From Metaphire vulgaris (Eukaryota > Annelida > Clitellata > Crassiclitellata > Megascolecidae), in assembly GCA_018105865.1 (NCBI GenBank), contig CM030834.1, positions 1,199,834-1,263,833 on the forward strand: a DNA stretch of 64,000 nt. The letters run 5' to 3'. Positions 12,914 through 27,900 of the stretch are shown here, piece by piece. Under the pieces are notes generated by a model. It worked only from the letters and a program-made list of their open reading frames with translations. It was not told the origin of the DNA and ran no database searches. Both the position numbers and the translations under genes were made by a program. The stretch's first letter is position 1. Each line of letters begins with the position of its first letter.

Positions 12914-15900
12914 CAGTGACACTTCCTTCGATTCCACTAAACTTAAAACGCATCTTTTCAACTGCAGATTGTTCCTTAAAGCGCTCTTGACTTTGGAACT
13001 TAAATCGTCATGTAGAATAGAATAGAATAATCCAATTTAATAATGGAACTTTCACATAATAATAATAATAATAAATATAATATAAAATAATAATAATAAA
13101 CTAACGGTAGTAATAACTTAATTTTAAGCAATGATGATAATAGTAATATTATATTTTTAAAATAACAGTAATAGTAATAAAACTAACAGTAATAATAACT
13201 GAATTTTAAGTGATAATAAAAATAAAATTATTATTATTTAATAGAAATAATTGTAAACACAATATAGTAAGACTCACAGAAGGAGGCTGCAAAGGAAGCT
13301 GCTGCTGCCTAAAAACACAAATATTCAATTACAAAAGCAGTTCGGGGTAGCACAGGAAACACAGTTAAATGAAAATTGAACACCAACTGCAAAATAAATT
13401 CCTCAGATAAAAGCAAAATAAGCCCTTTATAACGGACTCAAATGTCTGCAGATCATCAATTTCCATTAGCTGATGAATAAAAGCATCGTCCGGTCGTGTG
13501 AAAACACTAAATACCCGGACGTTAAGCTCGTATTCGACTTGTCAAGGAACAGACTCGTGATGCTGTTCCGTCCGGTCTGAAGATGTTTCTCGCTGTCAAA
13601 ACGAACAGTCATTTCGCTTTCCAATCTCTTCATCGTCTCGGAAAATGTCTCGCTGCACTGGTAAAGTCTTTCGAACTTGATTCCCGCTAACTTTTCTTCC
13701 TGTCACACAACAGAAAATCATGTACAGAATTAAAATACCCAAAAGCATACAAATTACTCAATTATCAACAGATCAAGAAAGAATGCAACAATCCATCTTC
13801 TTACACTGGGCTTGTCTCTTTATCTTATCTTATCTTTATCTTTCTTGACAACTTCTATAGCATCATACGCACGACGAAGGCTAAAGTCAAAGGCGCTTTG
13901 ACATAATTTGGCATGCCGATGGCGAACGTAGGATAACAAAGACAGCGTAAAAGTCTATGGTCATTAGACAATCAAAATACAAACAAATCATAGAGAATTA
14001 TTTTGCCATGATACTGTAAATCTCCATACATGAGGTGCAAAGGAAAAGAAAGAACAGACATAAGAACTGTAACTGTTGGTCACCATACGATATTAGAAGC
14101 GTTTCACGCCAATCTCTATAATATAATGATGATGATTACATTACCGTGCTGCCTATCTTTTCATGATGGACAACTAATATAGCAATATAATCATGCCATC
14201 ATAACAACAAGCAGAGAGATGCAAGACATAAGAGACACTATCACACAGTGTTGGAATTGCCAGAGGGGTTGGAGGGGGGGGGGGGTTGAACCCCCTGCTA
14301 ACTTTGCAACCATCCCAAAAATCGCATATCGGGTACATGCAGTTTCTGTCATTCATTGAATTTCAGTCCTCAACCCCCTCAGCTCAAATTTCACAACTCC
14401 AACACTGCTATCACAAACTTCATAATGAAACAGTTGACAGTTAAATATCACATAGGCTCTGAAATCAATTTAGAAACAATTTAATTTCGAAGTAAGGTAC
14501 CGTGTCGAATGAGACAAGACCAGGCTCTGTGCTTGATTTGTTTGGAGTACAGAGCGGCGACTTAATCTGGTCCATGTCATCCTCTTCACCGGCACTTACC
14601 ATGTCACTCCCTTCACCATCAAAACAAGAAAAAAACTCATGATTTACTTTCTAAACATAACTTTTTTTGTCAGTACTTGCTTCAAAAAATCAAATTTCTA
14701 TAAGTTTTTAATAGCATATATGTAAATGCCTTTAGCGTTTAGATTAATTATGAATACAAATTAAGAAATCGATGAGCTGCGAGCACTTACAGATATTATA
14801 AATATATATGAACAGATATAATATATATATATAAATAAGTAATAAATAGATAAATATATATAAACAGATATAAATATATAAACAGATATCATACAAATAC
14901 TAACCAAATGATTCACTCATATTTTTTATGTCGTTTTCTTGAACCAGGAATGTGCTGGTAGAGAAACACACAATAATAATTATATCATGTTTTACCACAA
15001 ATTAGTTTGCCACAATTCTTTTCAACTTAAGAAAACATGATTTGAGGACATAAATGAATTACGGGATAATAATAATTTTGCATAAATAAATTAAATGGCC
15101 TTAAAACTACAATGAAACAAGATCTGCTGTCAAAGACTAAGCAAATGTAAAAATTACAAAACAAGCAAAAAAACACAAAACAAATGGGCAAACCAAAAAG
15201 CTCTACAAATGTATCACCATCACCACCATCACAACCATTACCACGATCATCACCACCACAACCCCTGCTGCTGCCACTGCAACCACCACCACCATCACCA
15301 TCTGGCTGCATTGTTTCAATTCCTCTGCGTGCCTTGCCTTTAATTTCTGCACAGGTTTTGTGAGGCTGTGCTGTGCATCTGTTTTTTCATCATCCAGTCC
15401 AATGGCATCCTCCTTGGTCTGCCTTTCATCCTTTATCCTGGAATACTTCCATCCATCACTGTTCTAAGCAATGATTCTTCTCTCAGCACAGGTCCAGGTC
15501 CAGTTTCTCTGCTTTCTTTTGATGGTGCTAATCAGAGATCTAATTGTATTTTTGCAACATAGAATCAACATAAAAGTGATACAAAAAAGCTAGAATATTC
15601 GACCAACCTGTCGGTGGCTGCTGGGTCAGAGTCAAACGTTGGGCTAGGCATATAGTAGAGCGTTTCGTTGGTCTCGCCTTCATCTTCATCAACAGAATTG
15701 CTGGAATTGTCCGATATTTCTTGGTCGACCTTTGGACCAACTTGGAGACGACTGGAAAAGGCCGGGGCAGTTTTGTTAGGGCTAAACTCATCCTCAACCT
15801 CATCATCTTGATTCAGTTCATCATCGTCAATAATAGGAACCTACAAAAAAAAAACAGCAACAAACCAGCAATTATATTCAACATAATCTATTTATTTGCT

Positions 15901-18900
15901 AACAAAACTCGTAAATGATGATTAAAGAAGGAGCTGTATTGATTCAGTTTGGACATAAAGAAGTTGCATTGCAGTACAAAAAAAACAATCAGAATTCTAG
16001 AAACTAGACAAACTGAGTAAGCGTTGATGCTCAACTGATAAATTCAATGCTTGTTTATATCCACCGACATATGTTCCAGACACACCAACCTTGGTCTGCA
16101 TAGTAAGAGACGGAGGAAGGGCAAATGCTCGGTTTTCTTCATTTAGCTTCAGATCTACAGCGCAATTTTAAATAATGATGCAATGAATGCATAGCACCAA
16201 ACAGAACTTATGCTCTACACACACATGACATTCAGTTATGCAAGCTTAGTACTTAAGAAATTAATTAGCAGATGACAGCAAACGTTACCTTCAAATAGCC
16301 AAACCACGAAGTACAAATTAATCCTCAGTATGAAATTTCTAAAATCTGAAACAAAATTTGCACAGTACTCCTTTAAATTAGCCAAGCAGTGTTTAGTAAA
16401 TAATTTTTAAAAAAAAACGCAAAACAAAAAGATAAAATTTACCAAAGAAAGGTTTGATGACAGCAGTGTCACTGTCAACATCTCTCGCCCATTTTCCCTT
16501 TGGCAGAGCAACGTTCGAAGGAACGTCAATTGGATCTGAAGATTTTTCATATACACCAGGCTGAACCTAAAGAACCATTGTCATATCATCATCACCACCA
16601 CCACCACCACCATCATCATCACCGTCTCATCATCATCGTCATCATCACCGCCATCATCGTCATTATCATCACCACCATCATCATCGACCACAGGATCATT
16701 GCCTATTGGTGTATGATGCTATCTCTGTAGTTTGTTGCCATTCTTTCCTGTTCATTGCTCTGTGACTAAGATCCTGTAAACTGCTTCCACGCCATTCCTT
16801 GTGTGGTCTCCCTCTCTTATTGACACCCTCCATTATTCCAAACATTAGAGCTTTGATCTTTCTGTCCTCTTTCATTCTGCATATGTGTCCCAATAGATGG
16901 AGTTAATAATAATAATAATAATCATCATCATAATAATAATCATCATCATCATCATAATAACAATAAACAATGGAAATTAATGATACTGCAAACAGCAAAA
17001 CAAGATTCTTAGACTCACAAAACTGAAAGCAGACAGCTTTAGGCAGCCACCAAAAATATTAAACATCTAGAACTTTCAGCTAAACTTTGCTAGCAACTTA
17101 ATCACACTTATGACCATTATTTTGCAGATTTAACAGGAATGCAAAGTGGCATTTAGTGCAAATGATCGCCATTGATTGCGGCCAAGTTTATGGACTATGT
17201 AAATATCCAAGATCAGGCACTGGTATTACCGCTGATGCAGTTAGATGACAGACATGCCAGGAGAGGAAAAAATTGCACCTCATGCTTTCAAAATCACAGT
17301 CAACTGATATTCAATAATTTGTTGGTTCTATTCCAGTCGAAACAATTTTAACACAATTACAGCAAATGGCCAACGGGAGAATACAGATGTTTCCCAATGA
17401 CCTGTGACTACGTAAGTTTTGAAGCCATTGGTCAAGCAAAACTGGGTTTAAAGCCTTCAAAGTCCATCTACCATATATTCAAAAACCACTAGAACATGCA
17501 TTACAGTTGCAGGACTATTGGTCGTAGGTCATTTGGTCACAGGACAATATTGGTCACACCACTTTGGTCACATTATGAGCAATTGGTCACAATACAAGTG
17601 GTCACAGCCTTAGAAACTTATGGACAAACAGATGTCTTAACATCATTTTTACGTGCGCTCGCTTGCTCATTTATCGTTTAAGTAAAACATTGACACCATA
17701 AGATTTTGGTAATTTATTATGTTGAATTCATAATTAAATGTCTCAGGTTTCGTTGACAAACCATCTGTGACCAATTATCATGTGACCAATGAACTATAAC
17801 CTATAGTCCTAGATCCAATGCGTTAAGACGATCTCTTACACGAGGTTTTGCCCAAGACGGCAGCCGCCCAACAGAAAAGCGATAGAACTGCTCATCAGAG
17901 TCGGATGAAGGTGTCGACAACCGGCTGTTTGCAAAAGGCGATGGAGGAAAGTTTCGATTTGCGTCGGGGAAGTCGTCCGAATCGTTTTTTGGCACCAAAC
18001 ACGCTTCACGTGGAGCCCTGAATGAAAAACTAACTAACTGAAGCATATTAAAACAAAAAGTTGCAAAGTAAATCCAAAAATTAATTAAATTAAAATTTCA
18101 AGAAAGAAACAGAAGAAAATTATCTTAACAATTAACAATTACACCTCAAATCAACTACTGGCTAGAGTCTCATTGTAAACAATTACAAACTTCTTACTAT
18201 GACAGACACAAAATACTTTTAAGACCAAACTTTAATTTCACACTAAAAATGAACAAGCCCCATCAGCTTATAAGTAACTGTGGACAATCCAAAATACAAC
18301 AAAGTACACTTAGTAGCAAGTGCTGACCACTCCTTTTCTCAAATCTCATAGTAAAAATAATAATAATAATAATAACTTTAAGCAATGCAATCAGTGGGTA
18401 ATTCAGTTATCAGACAAAAATATTATATAAAGACAACAAAGATAAGAAGGATAAGTTGGATAAAGAAAGGCACAAACTGTGAACTGCTTTCCTGGGGTTC
18501 TGCTGAAGACAATTTTTCGCCAATTCGACCTATCATGGACTCAGTGAACTCACTCGGAAGACGCCAGATGAAAATGCAGCTGAACAAATGCAACCGGAAA
18601 AATCCTCAGCACATAGAAATAAGTAACAACTATGCTTCATGCACCAAGTTTCTTACAGTTTCCCTTGCAAAAAGTTGTTAAACTAAAAAGAAAAATGGTA
18701 GCACAATTCGCAAAATAAAAAGAATGTGTCAAAACCCCTCGGGCTGAATATTTTTTTACAATCAAGTCACTAAAATCAGTCATTTTTCAAAGTAAAGTTG
18801 AAATAATTTCTACATATTAAAAATATTTCAACTATTATTCAAATCATCCAATCATATAAAACTCTTTCAATCATCAACTCTCCAGAACATTAGTCCAATC

Positions 18901-21900
18901 GATTCTAAATAACTAAATCGCCAAGATTCAAATTACTCAAATCTCTCCACTTCAAGATAACAGATGCATTGAATATAAAATCAGTGACATAAATACATCA
19001 AAACCAGTCTACCTAAGAAATCTGAAATTCCACAACAACCTGGATCTACTAGATCCTCTTCTCATGTAACTCTCCTTCGACCTCTGAATCAATCATCTCT
19101 CAAAATTTGCAATCGTGCTTTTTCATATGCGGCACCTGATTTGGAACTCAATTCCAATAATTGCGTTGTCTACATCAAAGCCAAATAACAAACTCTGGCA
19201 AGCAACATCTCCTCATGTTTTTCTTTTAAACTAAAATCATTTCTCTTTATAAAATCAAGCTATAGCGTCCTGCCAACTCGCCCTTTTTGATTAAATGACC
19301 CGGCATGAATGACCCCACCTTTGGCTATAGCTCTTATTTGAGATCAAGCGCATAGGAATATGAGAACCAGTGCGGTTATTAGAATACCTAAATCTGACAA
19401 GATTCAAATTATAAGCACTTCAATGGTGTTCAGTCAAAATAACCCCGACAAAATAGCTCCAAAAAGACAAAAAGCACACGACATAATCGTGTGATGTCAA
19501 ACAAAGAACGTCATAATAATGGTGAGCGAATAAACAAGTATGTTCCACTTTCGCCTACGAGCTCTTATTATTTCAATATTAACCAGGCTGTTATTGGATT
19601 ACCTTGTCTAAATTCGATTTGAATGACTGTTTTTGGAATAAATTCTTTACATTAACGTTAACTGGTTTCACGTTATTGAATGTTATGAATGACTGTTTTT
19701 CAAAATTACATTAGTCATGACGTTCAGTATTTGCTTCTATGTTATTGAATATTATAAAAGGACATTTTTCACAGTTATATTAGCTTTGGTGTAATATTAC
19801 TTGAAAAAACCTGTTAAAGTTAAATTCTCTATTGTTTCTTATTTTGATGCTATTTTGTCAGCGCTCATTTGTCGGCGCGATTTTGTCTTGCGCGATTTTG
19901 TCGTGGTACCACTTCATATATCAAAGAAAGACAATATTATAGAAACAAGTGGAGAGAAATCATACCCATCGACCGATATCGAGATAATGTGTTTGAAATC
20001 ATTGAGAAACTTTATTCCCGGAGAAATTTCCGAGTGACCAAACATCGACGCAACCAGTTCACCGGCAAAGAAATCGTAGACACTGAGATTCTTATCGGAA
20101 CAACTGGTGGCCGCGTAACGACCGGACGGATCGAGCTCCACCCGCAGCAGGGTTCCCTCCGTCCCCGAAGAACCACTATAGCACTTCTTCTGCTTCCCGG
20201 TGCGCGTATTGTAAATCCTAGAAGCAGGCAACAACATTAAGCCTACCTAAACGCAATCTGCCGCACTTTTAGCTTAGTAATGAATACAAAGTCTTAAGTA
20301 CTTACACGGCCTGTGGACTGAATGCACTTTACCAAGATATGCATTGATGAGACATGGCATACAATGCACTAGACATTGCAATTACTATATTATGAACAAA
20401 TCATTGGGAAAGCAGGATTTATACAAAGATTTGTCTTGTCTCTTGCTTCTCCCTTTCAGCATCCAATTCTTTGTTAATTATATGCAATGTATCTCGGGTT
20501 TCACTTTAGCTACTGTAGTCGCACCTTACTTGCTGATGCTAAATGCTAATCGTATATTTAAATATATGAAGTGATTGATTTTGTCAAGTTAATTTTCCTT
20601 CTGATTCTAAATAAAATGATTTTGATTTAATGTGATCAAAACCAGAGCTCACCTGCTTATTTACTTATTCTGTACGCACTTAAGTGCATTCAACCGTACC
20701 TAAAATAACTTTTGCATAAAGAAAACTTAATCTGACAAATGCCAAAGAATTCCTTTTAATGAAACAGTTTCAAATTAATTCTGCTATTATCAAATACTAT
20801 CCCAAGCACAACGAATTAAAAGCAAACTTAATGGCTACACAGACTGGTTTGCAACAATGCAACAAGAATTTTAGAATAAATCTACCGAATATTTCGGTCT
20901 TGGCAGGCAGTGGCAACATATTTCCCAGTAGAATCGATCTCCATGTCATAAAGAGTCGTCCTGCTCACCAGATGTCGATTCAAAACAAACCGAAATTCTG
21001 GATCCTGCAAAACATAAACTTAATTACTACAAAATAAAAATGCCATTGACGGCAGGTCAACCATACCACAGAAAAAACCCTCTTCACTACAATACCAAAG
21101 ACAATTAGCCTTCCAAAAACCTAACTCGCATTGCAAAAGCATAGCAGCAAAGAATTCTGTAGCTCCTATCAAATGTAAATATGTGGTAGATAACAAATTT
21201 CACTGATCATGCACATGCCAATGAGCAAAGTGACCACAATAATTTCAATCAACTGACCATTTGTGCATTTCTGAAGAGCAGAGATTTGTCGGCACCACAG
21301 CTCAGCATCAGAAGCTGTCCCTCGAGCTGCGCAAACTTCACGGCAGTAATGGCCGACGAATGTTCGTCAAGCGTCTGCACGAGACCGTACGTGTGATCGA
21401 CGTCAAAGACGTGCAGCAGACGATCGCGACTCGCTGTCGCCAACAGATTGACACCTACGAACCAAACAAAACAGCCATCGAAGAAGGAAGTCCCAAATAA
21501 ACAGGACACCGTTTGAAATAGAGGACTCTGTCACCGCTCCGTCTGCCACTGTACGCCTGCTTGGCGTTATTTTCTATGAGAATGCATCATCTACAAGCGA
21601 TGCCTGGTTACATATTGGGCCCTGAACCGGTGTCCAGGATCAAAACATACTGATGGCACCCCCACACTTCCAAAAATCCTAAATGAAAATAGGCAAAAAA
21701 AGGTCGTCCCTTATTTCTCGCTTGGTTAAGTTAGTTATATGAGTGTGGATGGCCTATATAACTATCTTGATATTTTTTGTTTGCTTCTTTTTGTCTCTTT
21801 TTGCTACCTTAAACTTGATTTTGACACACCTACATCGGCGCCTGGGGACATATATACCCACCCTGCACCCCCAACAGCTCTGCCTCTGTGGTAAAAGTAA

Positions 21901-24900
21901 ATTATGGGCAGCATCAATAACACACAATATCACCTGAAAATGCTACCTAAATCCTGGAGAAATCAGACCTGTTGATGGCCGGGTGTATTCGAGGCACAGG
22001 ACTTCGGATTCATGAGCTTCTACTTTCGTAATCTGTCGCATTGTTGAAAGGTCGTGAACTCTGAAAGCGTCAATTTTGATGAGCATTGAAAACAACCGTA
22101 CAAATTCCAATACGTCTAAATGGTGTCCGTACACCCTGTCAGCTGCACATGCATTTCTATCAAGAGATTATACAGGATCAAGGATTATTTATTTATTGAA
22201 CAAGTGGCAGCCCACTGAGGCATGTCGTGTGTCCCACAAAAGTGAGATTTTAAACTTTAAACTGTAAACCAAGCAAAATCACTTTAGTCAAGTTTAGTGT
22301 AACCACAATTATTGTAAAGCTGTAAAATTGTAAACACTCAAAATATGAGTAATGTCATCTATTTCTAGTATTCATAGTTTCCCAGCTGAACCTTAAGAGT
22401 ACTAAAGAGAATTCAACTTCTAATAGTACAAATTATATCAAGCATAATATTCTTAAGCACAGAGCACACAACCCATGAACCCCATACAGGACTCCTCACC
22501 GGATATTTCCAGCCCGATCCCCTGAAGCCAGGTGCCTTCCATTGGGACTAAAGCGCACGGAACGGATTCCAATCTTCTCCTGGAATGTCGTGTCAGTTCT
22601 GTCTGTCTTACCAGCTTTTCAAAATTTGCAATAAAAATGTGAAAATGCTATCTCATAAATCAGTACACATTGTTCCTGTAAGGCAAAACACAATTCAAAC
22701 TCCCCGCTACTTCGCAAATATTAACCAAACTGCATCGCAACAGAGCAAATTGCTTCAGTATAAACAGACTCACTGATATCTTAGAAGCACGGTTGACACA
22801 AACACAGTGTAAATCGTGAATCAACATACTGTGCGTTGAATTTGGTCATTCTATGTCATATCATCCAGCAATCCAAAAGCCAGAATCTGATGGCATTTTG
22901 CTAATTTATCATATTATTATTATTAATTTATTATTGTTACATGCAGTAGACAAAGCTGATGATTGAATACATGGCCTGTATAGCAGCTGGGAGTCATGTA
23001 TATTTAGTTAAAAAGAACTTAATTGAAAGACATGGCCTTGGACTTAATAGCTGCAATCAGGGTTTTAGACATTTACGGTTTTTGAAATGAGGATAAGCAC
23101 ACACACATTGTGAAGCAGAGGAGTGCAGTGCCAAGTTTGTAAAATCAGTGTTAAATAATCAATTGAATGTGCATTCATTGATTTGTATTATATATTCAAT
23201 GAAATCTATTTATATTATAAAGGCAAGTTGAAATTTTGATGCTCAAATCCATCAACATCGCTAGAATGTTTAGACGACAACTGAACACAGAGATTAAAAC
23301 AATTACCACTGCAGAAAAGGTAAATATAATGAAATACAAACCTGGATTGTAAGCAATATCCAAAAGATTATTCAGATCCGGATCTATGTACAAAACCTTA
23401 AGTAGTTCCTACAGAAACACAAACAATAAACACCATAAACACTTTGAATGCAACCCATTCAATCCATTATTTTATTATTATTACTATAATTATTATCAAA
23501 TTTACAATTTCTCAGTTTTTTAAAGAAAAAGTAAAAGAAAAAAACAGCAGGCAAACAAAGTCACAACAGAAAGACACATGAAAAATAATGCACAAAACGT
23601 ACTTCGAGCACTGACAGAAACTATCGAGAATATTTCAACAAAGGTACACTACAAGTGAAACTATTATAGTAAACAAATAACCTTTCAAAAGCAAAAAGTA
23701 GTTTAAAATTCCTAAAACATCAGTCCCTGTATATCTATAAAAGTAGGAAGCAATTAGCTTCCATCAGCAACTCAACTATGATAACACATCGATCGAGTTC
23801 TCCACAGTGTCTGTAGCAAATGACATAGCTGCTGAATCCCTGTACAAAGTACAGTAAAGGTAAAGGCCGGTCCCGCACTCGAGTCCAAGTGTTGGGTTCT
23901 GGCGCTTATCTCTGGCCTGGGCAATCAGCGACGTAGGTGGTATAATCCATTAATCTGGGGTAGGTTGCCATTACTTTCCCCAGACCTAAGTTATACCTCG
24001 CAGCTTAACGCTGCTCCTCAATTTACCACCGCCCTCTAGCGAGTAAGGCTGAGTGGACCTTAGGGCTCCTGTGGGAATTGAACCCGTGACCTTCTACCCC
24101 ATCATCCAGCGTTGTTACCACTCTGCTAACTTCCCGCTCCACAATAAATAAATACTAGATACCTGTGAAGCAATTCATTATTTCTAATACATGTACATCT
24201 AAATGACTTACGTTACAGTAGATGTTACGCTTGTAGGGAGTTTCTGTTGACATGTTTGCACTGCAATTCCATATTCGAATTGTGTTGTCACTGCTGCACG
24301 TCGCAAAAGACCCAGGAGGCAAGACCACAGCAGAGCTTCCAACATTAGGATACACCTACAACACAGAATATTTTTCATAGCTGATTCATAAATGGCGTGA
24401 GGAAACATAATATAGATGAGAGGGTCCAAAATGGTCACTTAAAAATTGCACTGTAATTTAATCGTGTGATATTAAAAAGTCAAAGACTTTAATTCTATTG
24501 TTTTGACTATTTTACTGTTATTATTTCAATTTATTAACTGTTTGAAATTATAAAATACAACACAAAAACAGAACATGCTTATAGGAATGATATGGGACCC
24601 ACTTGCAAATGGTAAGACATCTCAAAAATATAACTGCAGACATTTATCAGGAGGCCAACTCTGCTACAAAGTTATCAGTTCTATATAAAATATCAAGCTT
24701 ACATCCACTCCCCAGATGGCACCACTGTGAAAGAGAAATGAGCGAGTTTTCGCCACTTTCCGTACATCAGTGACGTCCCATACGTACAGACTGTGGTCAT
24801 TATAAACACAGCTCAATCTGTTGTTCATGTCATCGTACTGTACAGCAACTGTATCTGGAAACCGAGAATTATCTGGTGACATCACATCGCTGAAATAACA

Positions 24901-27900
24901 ATCAATACATCGTACACAAGATCATAATCAGATAATATAGAGCAACAAAAACATAAAATACTTTTCAGCAAGAAAAAAAAGAATAAATCGTATTAGTTGT
25001 CCATGTAAATCACAGCAAAATCGTAAGAGTTACGAGTGAAATTCTGTTTCATTCACAAAAACTAGTTGCTATATATACAGTAGTGGTCAAAAAATTGAGA
25101 ACACGCGTGGATTTTGAAGCAAAACGAAGTTTAAGACTTGTTAAAACATTGCAATCACAACCAAGGACACCAATGCTGTATTTTTTCATTAATGATACTA
25201 TTCTACGATTGATGTACAGAAGGCTATAGATATGCAAAAATTCAGAAGAGTGTTGAAACAAATTTCATCCACATTTTCTTGTGTCCCCATCTTCATTGCA
25301 TCAAACCGTACTAGAATAGTCAATATATTGTGCCCCAGTTTTATTCTAGAGCATTCGAAATGTCACGAAAAATGGTGACCTACAGTTTCAATAGGAATAG
25401 TACTGTAGGAATAGTCCTAAAGTAAAATCTCTGGATTTCAGGCCAATGGAAAGCAGCACAACAGTAGCTGCTTATTCTCAGGCGCTCAGCCTCTTAAAAT
25501 TAGGAAAGGTGTGGGATCAGCCAGGCAATGGTCAATACAAGGGCAGTGAGGCTAGGTTGTTACAGCTATGGCGGAAATGATTTCAGAAACAGGAAGGATT
25601 TAAGCTTAGACCTGAAGACTTGAGGAGATAGTGCGGGAATTATGAAATGAGAATCAGATTTTATTGTTTTAAAGTGAGTTTGAGGGAAGCTGGGATAGTT
25701 CCAGAGTTCAGGTGCAGCATATGAGAAGGCACGGTTGCAAATTTTCAGGGATGACTGATTTAGCGGGCGTGACAGAGTGAGATGAGATGAGAAAACGTGT
25801 GGGTGAGGAGGCTGAGGGGTTAATAGTGATCTAAGGTAGACAGGTTTTGATGACTGAAGTGAGCTATGTAAGTGTTATTATCTTATATTGAACGTTCTGT
25901 TATTTTAAGCCAATGTAATGATTTTAGTATGGGTGAAATATGGGAGAATTTAGGTGACTTAGTAACAACAGCAAGTGCATTTTGTATTGATTGCAATTTG
26001 TTGATGGAGGCTTTGGGAAGGTTATAGTAGAGGGAGTTACAGTAATCTAATTTGGAGTGGACTATAGAGGTGGCGATTGTGGACGCAGTCTTAATATCAA
26101 GACATTAAAAGGAAATGAATAAAGCAGGCTTTTGAAAGTTGGGAGATTTGTGATTGAAGTTTAGAAAAGAGTCAAATTTGAATCCGAGATTTCTAGCAGT
26201 TGGAACAGGGATTATTGTGGTGTCAGGAGCCAAAACTAGTTTAGGATTGTCAATTTTTTTTGAGTTGTTGGGGTAGTCCGATTAAAAGAAACTCTGTCTT
26301 AGATGGGTTGAGACGAGGAGATTAGATGACATCCATGCAGAGATTGAATGCAGATTCAAGCTCAATAATAGAAGCATTGAATGAAAGAGGTGAGAAGGAA
26401 AGGAATAGCTGAGTGTCATCGGCATAGAGTTGGTGGTTTAATTTGAGGAATTAATTAGAGATGAAAGTGGTGTGGTGTAAAGGCTGAACAGTACAGGCCC
26501 GAGAACAGATCCTTGAGGCACTCCATAATCTATAATATGAGAAGGAGAAATTTGGCCAAGACAGGACACTTGAAAAGACAAGATTTGAGATAAGATGCAA
26601 ACCAGTTGTGAGCCTTTTCAGATATGCCAAACCAGAGAGTCGCTCGAGCAGAATTTTGTGATCTATGGTATCAAATGCTGCAGAGATCAGGAGACAAAGG
26701 CCAGTAACTTGGCGAAGACCAATTGCAGTTAAGAGTCTGTCATAAATGTAGTCCTTCTGCAGGCCAATGTCAAACAGGGTATCAATTTTATAATATTTTT
26801 GTGGTCTGTAAAACCTGTGCTACAAGAAACCAGCTATCCGAAGACCCCTCTTATCTCTCGATCGACTTTGTAACCATTTGACAGAGAATTGTTTTCTGGA
26901 AGACTTTGTATATATAGTCGTTTGACATAGCTCACTATTTTTTGTGGCATTTGGAACGCTCTAGTATAAAACTGAAACAGAATATATTGACTGTTCTAGT
27001 ATGGTTTGACTCAATGAAGATGGGGACACAAGAAAATGTGGATGAAATTCGTTTTGCTTCGAAATCCATGTGTGTTCACAATTTTTTTTAGCAGAACAAG
27101 ACAGGTGACCTTTGCAAAAGACCAACTGATACATCAACACCAAGATGATGAGGCAGAGGAAGGGTGGCGAGAAAGTTGAGGGTTTTTGTGCTGAAAACAC
27201 GCACAAGACCACCATCGCATCCAATGAAAATGTACTGCTCACCAAGGCAAACTGCAAAGGCACGATCAGTCTGAAAAGCACAAAAATCACGAATATACTG
27301 GAGTCATGCAAATACCATCAACATCAAAGACAATAAATACACTAGCAGTTACTTTGTTGACAAAGGACTGCATATACGCGTGTGTGTGTGTGTGTGTCAC
27401 ACAATAAATCATCTTACAGAATAATAGAATTTAATTACATCAACAGAAATTGTAATTCATAAATTATTTGCAGCATATAGAATACAAACACGGTGCGGGT
27501 TAACCGAAGGTTTGTACTTGTACATAGCTTGCAAATGTGCCAGTTTTGATGAAGGGGACAATATTCTAGTGTGTTGAAATCAGAAAGGCTTCCAACAACA
27601 ATCTATTCAGGTCAATGATCGGCAAAAAACAATTGATGAGGATCAGTTACTGAATTGATTAACTGTTAAATGATACTGATATGTCTGTGTTCACATGCAG
27701 CTCATTTCACCTACAGTAGAACTTTGATATAAAGGACTCAGTTATAACGTATACTCAGTTGTAACATACAGCAATGTACTGTACCATGTGATGAGCTATC
27801 GCTTTGGATGGTAATGGAAATAATGTACCTCAAGGTACTAAGTTTTACAGACCCGCTGAGAACTTTATAATGCATTTCTACTGTATCCTCTCATTTGGTA

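Noticed and set aside
16585..16975. CRISPR-like array from short repeats
   Set aside because: Plain trinucleotide repeats without unique spacers, in a eukaryotic genome.
24060..24141. Possible tRNA gene on the minus strand
   Set aside because: A and B boxes are present but no full cloverleaf or acceptor stem forms, and the sequence continues into a SINE body.
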